Positions 60,058-64,000 of a stretch of 64,000 nucleotides of DNA are shown here, piece by piece. The stretch lies in the NCBI RefSeq assembly GCF_037975245.1, contig NC_092567.1:15679876-15743875 (forward strand), in the 5' to 3' direction. The translations under genes were made by a program, and so were the position numbers. Below the pieces are notes generated by a model. The model made no database searches, was not told where the DNA came from, and worked only from the letters and a program-made list of their open reading frames with translations. The first letter of the stretch is position 1, and each line of letters begins with the position of its first letter. This stretch comes from Apostichopus japonicus. Taxonomy: Eukaryota; Echinodermata; Holothuroidea; Aspidochirotida; Stichopodidae.

Positions 60058-61976
60058 TCCACCAGTAAATACTCAGAAATACATTAAATGAAATATCTAA
60101 TAACTATCCGTGCGCAGTCGACACTCACGCAAACGACATCATAAAGATTGGGCGTATCATTTTACAGGCAACTACAAGATAGAAAGTGAATGTAAGGCAA
60201 TACCCGAATGTTAACAAGTATCACTCGAACGATTGTTTCACTTTGTTTTGTGCGTGCTGCTTCGTGTTCAAGTTCATTTTATATATCAAGGGTACTGTGC
60301 AGTCGAGCCACTTTACACTCAATACGTTCGCTAAACGCAATCAGACGTAATTTTGTGAGGGTAAAAATCACAATGTGTAAGGTTAATTAATGCCTGTAAT
60401 TAGGTTCTGTATTTGAAGTTAGTTACCTGTATAACAATAAAACAAACATGACAATGTAACTTCAGTACATGCTTTTGTACTTCATCTACATTTTGTATAA
60501 TCAGATATGTTTGGTACAATGGAATTGTCAATAATCTGAAAAATGTCTTAATATAGATGTTAATTTATCATAATGATGCATTTACTTTGAACTTATCATT
60601 TTCAACACTTTTGTGAAACTTCCTCGTGTCCAAACCAACTAATCCTCCCTCTTCTCCAACTAAAGAGGAAGAAAAGGAAACCGATGCTATATTATTTTTA
60701 ATATTAAGGAAACCGTATCGTCACAAATCTGGATGACCGATACAGCATTACACAACCATGTACACGCGCAGATACATTTTGTGTTCGATGTATTTTCTTT
60801 TGGAGTACATTGATATATTATGTAAGTAATTCTTAGCGTACCACAGTAGCGGGGTATTGGACCAATAGTTAAAGTTTTCATTACGCACCACATTTTAATA
60901 GAATGAAGTCACATATATAAAATGTTTTAATGTTCCTTGATTGGAGATTTAAATCGTCAATATGCTGTTTTGAAGGTGTTAGAGGGTAGGCGGAAAGAAA
61001 TTTATCGATCGAGCGAGCAAAAAACAACAAACATAGCAAAGTGAGAAACATTACAAAGAACACAGTAACAACTGTAAATCTTAAAGTTTTGTACCAAAGT
61101 AAACACTGGATCGTGCTATAAATCAGTAGCATGTGCTATTAGGATTACAGTAAGAGGTGGGGATACGGTTACCCTCAACAAATCCAGGTTGATGCATTTG
61201 TTGGTATGACACATATCCTCAGTTCTTACTATAAACCTAATAGCACTTGCGACCGATTTATCCTATTTATCAACACGATTCAGTTTTTACTGTCGTACTA
61301 CACTTTAAGATTGGCAGTAGTAACTGTAATCTCTGTATGAATCAGTTGGATCCATGCTACTAACAATACGAGTACTCTGAACAGCGAATAACATGTCATG
61401 TTGAATCAGGGCTGGATTGTAGTTAGTATATATATTGGGAGTCACTTATGTAGTGACTTAAAAGTAATTCGAAAGAATGATATGTAAAAATATTCAAGGA
61501 TCAGTGGGACAATGTGGATGCAGAGTAGAGTTAAAGTCATCAACGTGTCCCAATTAAGTTAATATAGTCACGTAGACAGAATCATTTTAAAAAGATAGTA
61601 AATCTAATTAAAATATGAATTATTAGAAACAAAGGCAATATGATGGCAGATGCGCAACTAGGCCGGTGTCGCCAATAATATCCGTGACAAGCACCGAAAT
61701 AATAAACCGTCATTCCGCCGAAACCGGCAGTTGAAGCGACCATTATTTCTACTTAACGTGGAATCAGTAAACCTATAGTGCCCAATGCTTATCTAGATAT
61801 TCAGATGGCCCCTTTTATATTTAGAAATCGAATGAATACGGCAAGCCAAGAAATAACAAACGCCCCTAAGTATTGTTTAAGGCACCTCGGAATCACCAAA
61901 TTGGGAATGGCATATAGGAATGGCAGTCTGGTCAACTAAAAGGTAATCGATTAAATTGACAGTAAGTATAGCAGGA

Positions 61977-63125
61977 ATATTTTCACGTGATATTCACACA
62001 GTGCACATATGGACGGCGTTCATTAATAACATAAAACCGAGGTTACCACCTTACGTTAAGACCACTCTTATTTGCTGCTTTTTGCACTATTCTAGATACC
62101 TATAGACACTAGGTAAGTTTTGCTATCTGTCCATTCTTAACTCAACATAATTCTTGTTGCCCAACGATTTCCGTGGTTCTCCCTCCCTCTTTCCGAATAA
62201 AAATTCATGTAAACAAGACATACTTATATACAGTAGTTAGGATGATGTAGTATAAATTCACAATCAGGGCCGCAACCAAGTATACTTTTTGGGAGGAAGT
62301 GAGCCCGCCCAACCCCACCCTTCTTCACGCTGGTAAACAAAATGTAATAACGATCTTTGTGTACAGTTTATAAATTCATAACATGTATATACATGGGGTT
62401 CAACCTATACAGTCGAACATTCTTCAACATCGTTTAAAATTTTTCAAAATAGCAACATCTTACACCTGACTTCATGCATTGTCAATACCACATCCCTCAC
62501 CCCAGGACAAGAAAAGTGGTTGCTTCTCTGCTCACATTGCATTGCTTCATTTCTTCTTATGCTTTAATGATTATTAAGTGCAGTTCTTAAAGTTCTATTC
62601 CGGTACCCATCAAATAGGAATTCAAACGAAATCATGTCCTCAGCGGAAAGAGCATAGGAGTACCATATCCGAGCGTCTAGAGGTGTCAATTACAAATAAA
62701 AAACTGTTCCAAACTTAAACCATGATGATCTTGAGTGCGGCGCTTCAGGATGTTATTTATTTATTTATTTATTTATTTATTTTTCAAATTTTCTATAGCG
62801 CCTTATCCAATCAGAAATTGTTTTAAGGCGCTTTACAGTAAAATACATTCAAACATGATATACAAAAATATAAATCGAAAGTGTAATGTATAAAAAGGGT
62901 AGAAATTTGTTATATACAATCTGACAATAAAATGGGAAATCGAAAATTATACAAACAAGTTCTTAAAATTTAAAATATATATGTTATGCTAGATGAGGCA
63001 GTCTGCAAAGAGTATCAATGAATATTCTAGATACAACACCTTTATAAATATGAATCAATAAAAGTAATTCAAGATTCAACACTTTTATCAATTTGGAATA
63101 GTCAACATAATGGTAAAGTATTCCA
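61977..63125. other. Insertion specific to the right duplicate
   Basis: The left copy passes directly from the equivalent of 61976 to that of 63126. The insert carries a TTTA microsatellite (62755-62785) next to tatagcgccttatccaatc and ttttaaggcgctttacagta, a pair resembling the ends of a short interspersed element. No gene was seen. Confidence 0.5.
62755..62785. repeat. (TTTA)n microsatellite
   Basis: About seven TTTA units directly preceding a gcgcc-bearing repeat motif. Confidence 0.9.
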
Positions 63126-64000
63126 GTAAGGAGAGTGGTGTTTAGCAGGTTCATCAACCAACTTTCGATGACGATAACGAAGTAAAATAAATTACATTTC
63201 TACTTTTTTTTTCATCCATTTCTACAAATTCATCCATGCTTAGTGTTTATTATCCGCATATTTAAGTGATACAGTATTTGGTTAATTTGATAGTCATTTA
63301 GTGATAACGGTATATCAGGGTCTGACAAATTCAACAAATTAGGCTTCAGAAATACATTTCCCAAGTGGGTCTACTGGGTTTTGTGCACCGATAGCTCATG
63401 TAGTATATCGAGCAGTGCTAAAAGTGAAACAAATAGTTTAATACAGAAGGCTACTGTTGTAAGTTCTTTCCCATATAGCTTGTACATTCGGTGCATTGGC
63501 AGACGACAACGTATTTGTAACTTGTGAATTGTAAAGACTTCCATTCCTGAGTAAATAATGATAACCCACGGTGTTTTAAACATTAATATATATCACAGTT
63601 TACCCATTGACCTTCGTACCGGGATTGTTTGTGTTAGGTAATATGCATAATATCACGTCTACAGCTAACTGTACAGTACTTCTCTTTGTGTTAACTGAAA
63701 CAAATGAAGTACAGTGAGCTCAACGTTATACATTGTAAGTAACATCCGTTCGGTATTTTGGTACTTTTGAACATTATTTACTGCTTCAGGGAGTAATTGA
63801 TCTAACGAATTTGAACTATATTGAAAAATACTGTTACTTTTAAAGTTATTAAGCGTATCATTTAGCTCCAAAGAAATCATTTTATTGGTAAAATAATGTA
63901 CAGTATAATGAACTATGGACGCACATAGTGTACACAAAATATACTGTCCACGGTTGATCAGCAGGCCTCGTTTGTACTCAAGTACACACTGAATTTGTGG

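Larger units (their letters stand above)
58529..64000. repeat. Segmental duplication, right copy
   Basis: Direct copy of 1-5295, continuing past the right edge. It holds the signal and Ig exons of the pseudokinase receptor and their upstream flank. Copy-specific insertions are the hairpin element at about 58690-58975 and about 1.15 kb at 61977-63125. Confidence 0.85.

Noticed and set aside
62755-62830. CRISPR-like or origin-like repeat
   Set aside because: It is a simple TTTA microsatellite next to a short interspersed repeat motif; the window is eukaryotic.

Overview
This is eukaryotic DNA from an animal: AT-rich, intron-rich, full of decayed transposons, with split genes whose exons nearly all join in phase 1, as is usual for extracellular domains. 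NACHT-type STAND NTPases tied to large innate-immune families, marine-invertebrate style SINE/MITE debris and receptor-type kinases suggest an invertebrate deuterostome, perhaps an echinoderm. That assignment is inference; no species marker is present. All gene models were built by eye from open frames, GT/AG sites and intron phase. No transcript or database evidence was used.

Layout. (1) 1-1.1 kb, minus: the 5' end of a gene (signal peptide plus one Ig domain) that runs off the left edge. (2) 6.0-10.2 kb, plus: a complete six-exon gene coding for signal peptide, two Ig domains, one membrane helix and a truncated NACHT-like domain with a ruined P-loop. (3) 12.2-13.6 kb: a THAP-type remnant. 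(4) 15.5-16.0 kb, plus: a dead copy of the signal and Ig exons. (5) 16-25 kb: mostly unrecognised DNA with SINE and tRNA-like debris. (6) 25.3-26.2 kb, plus: the C-terminal part of a drug/metabolite (EamA/SLC35-like) transporter. (7) 42.3-30.1 kb, minus: a large gene coding for signal peptide, four Ig domains, one membrane helix, a repeat-encoded linker and an intact NACHT domain. (8) 60.06-48.8 kb, minus: an eleven-exon gene coding for signal peptide, one Ig domain, one membrane helix and a tyrosine-kinase domain that has lost its catalytic residues. (9) 1-5.3 kb and 58.5-64 kb are two diverged direct copies of one segment. They carry the paralogous 5' ends of genes (1) and (8) and bracket the cluster.

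The main result is the architecture of genes (2) and (7): single-pass Ig surface receptors whose cytoplasmic part is a NACHT NTPase, the module normally found in soluble NLR sensors. In gene (7) the stretch between the membrane helix and the NACHT exon is a tandem array of about 600-bp units. Each unit carries a 32-nt micro-exon (phase 1 to 0) and a 28-nt micro-exon (phase 0 to 1). One pair adds exactly 20 residues in frame, so the linker could vary in length by splicing or by unequal crossing-over. Summed exon lengths close exactly in frame for all three complete models (487, 1072 and 492 codons including stop). The receptors share two Ig subtypes that have been shuffled among them, and they differ in signalling end: intact NACHT, degenerate NACHT, or pseudokinase. 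This looks like a diversifying cluster of immune-type surface receptors.
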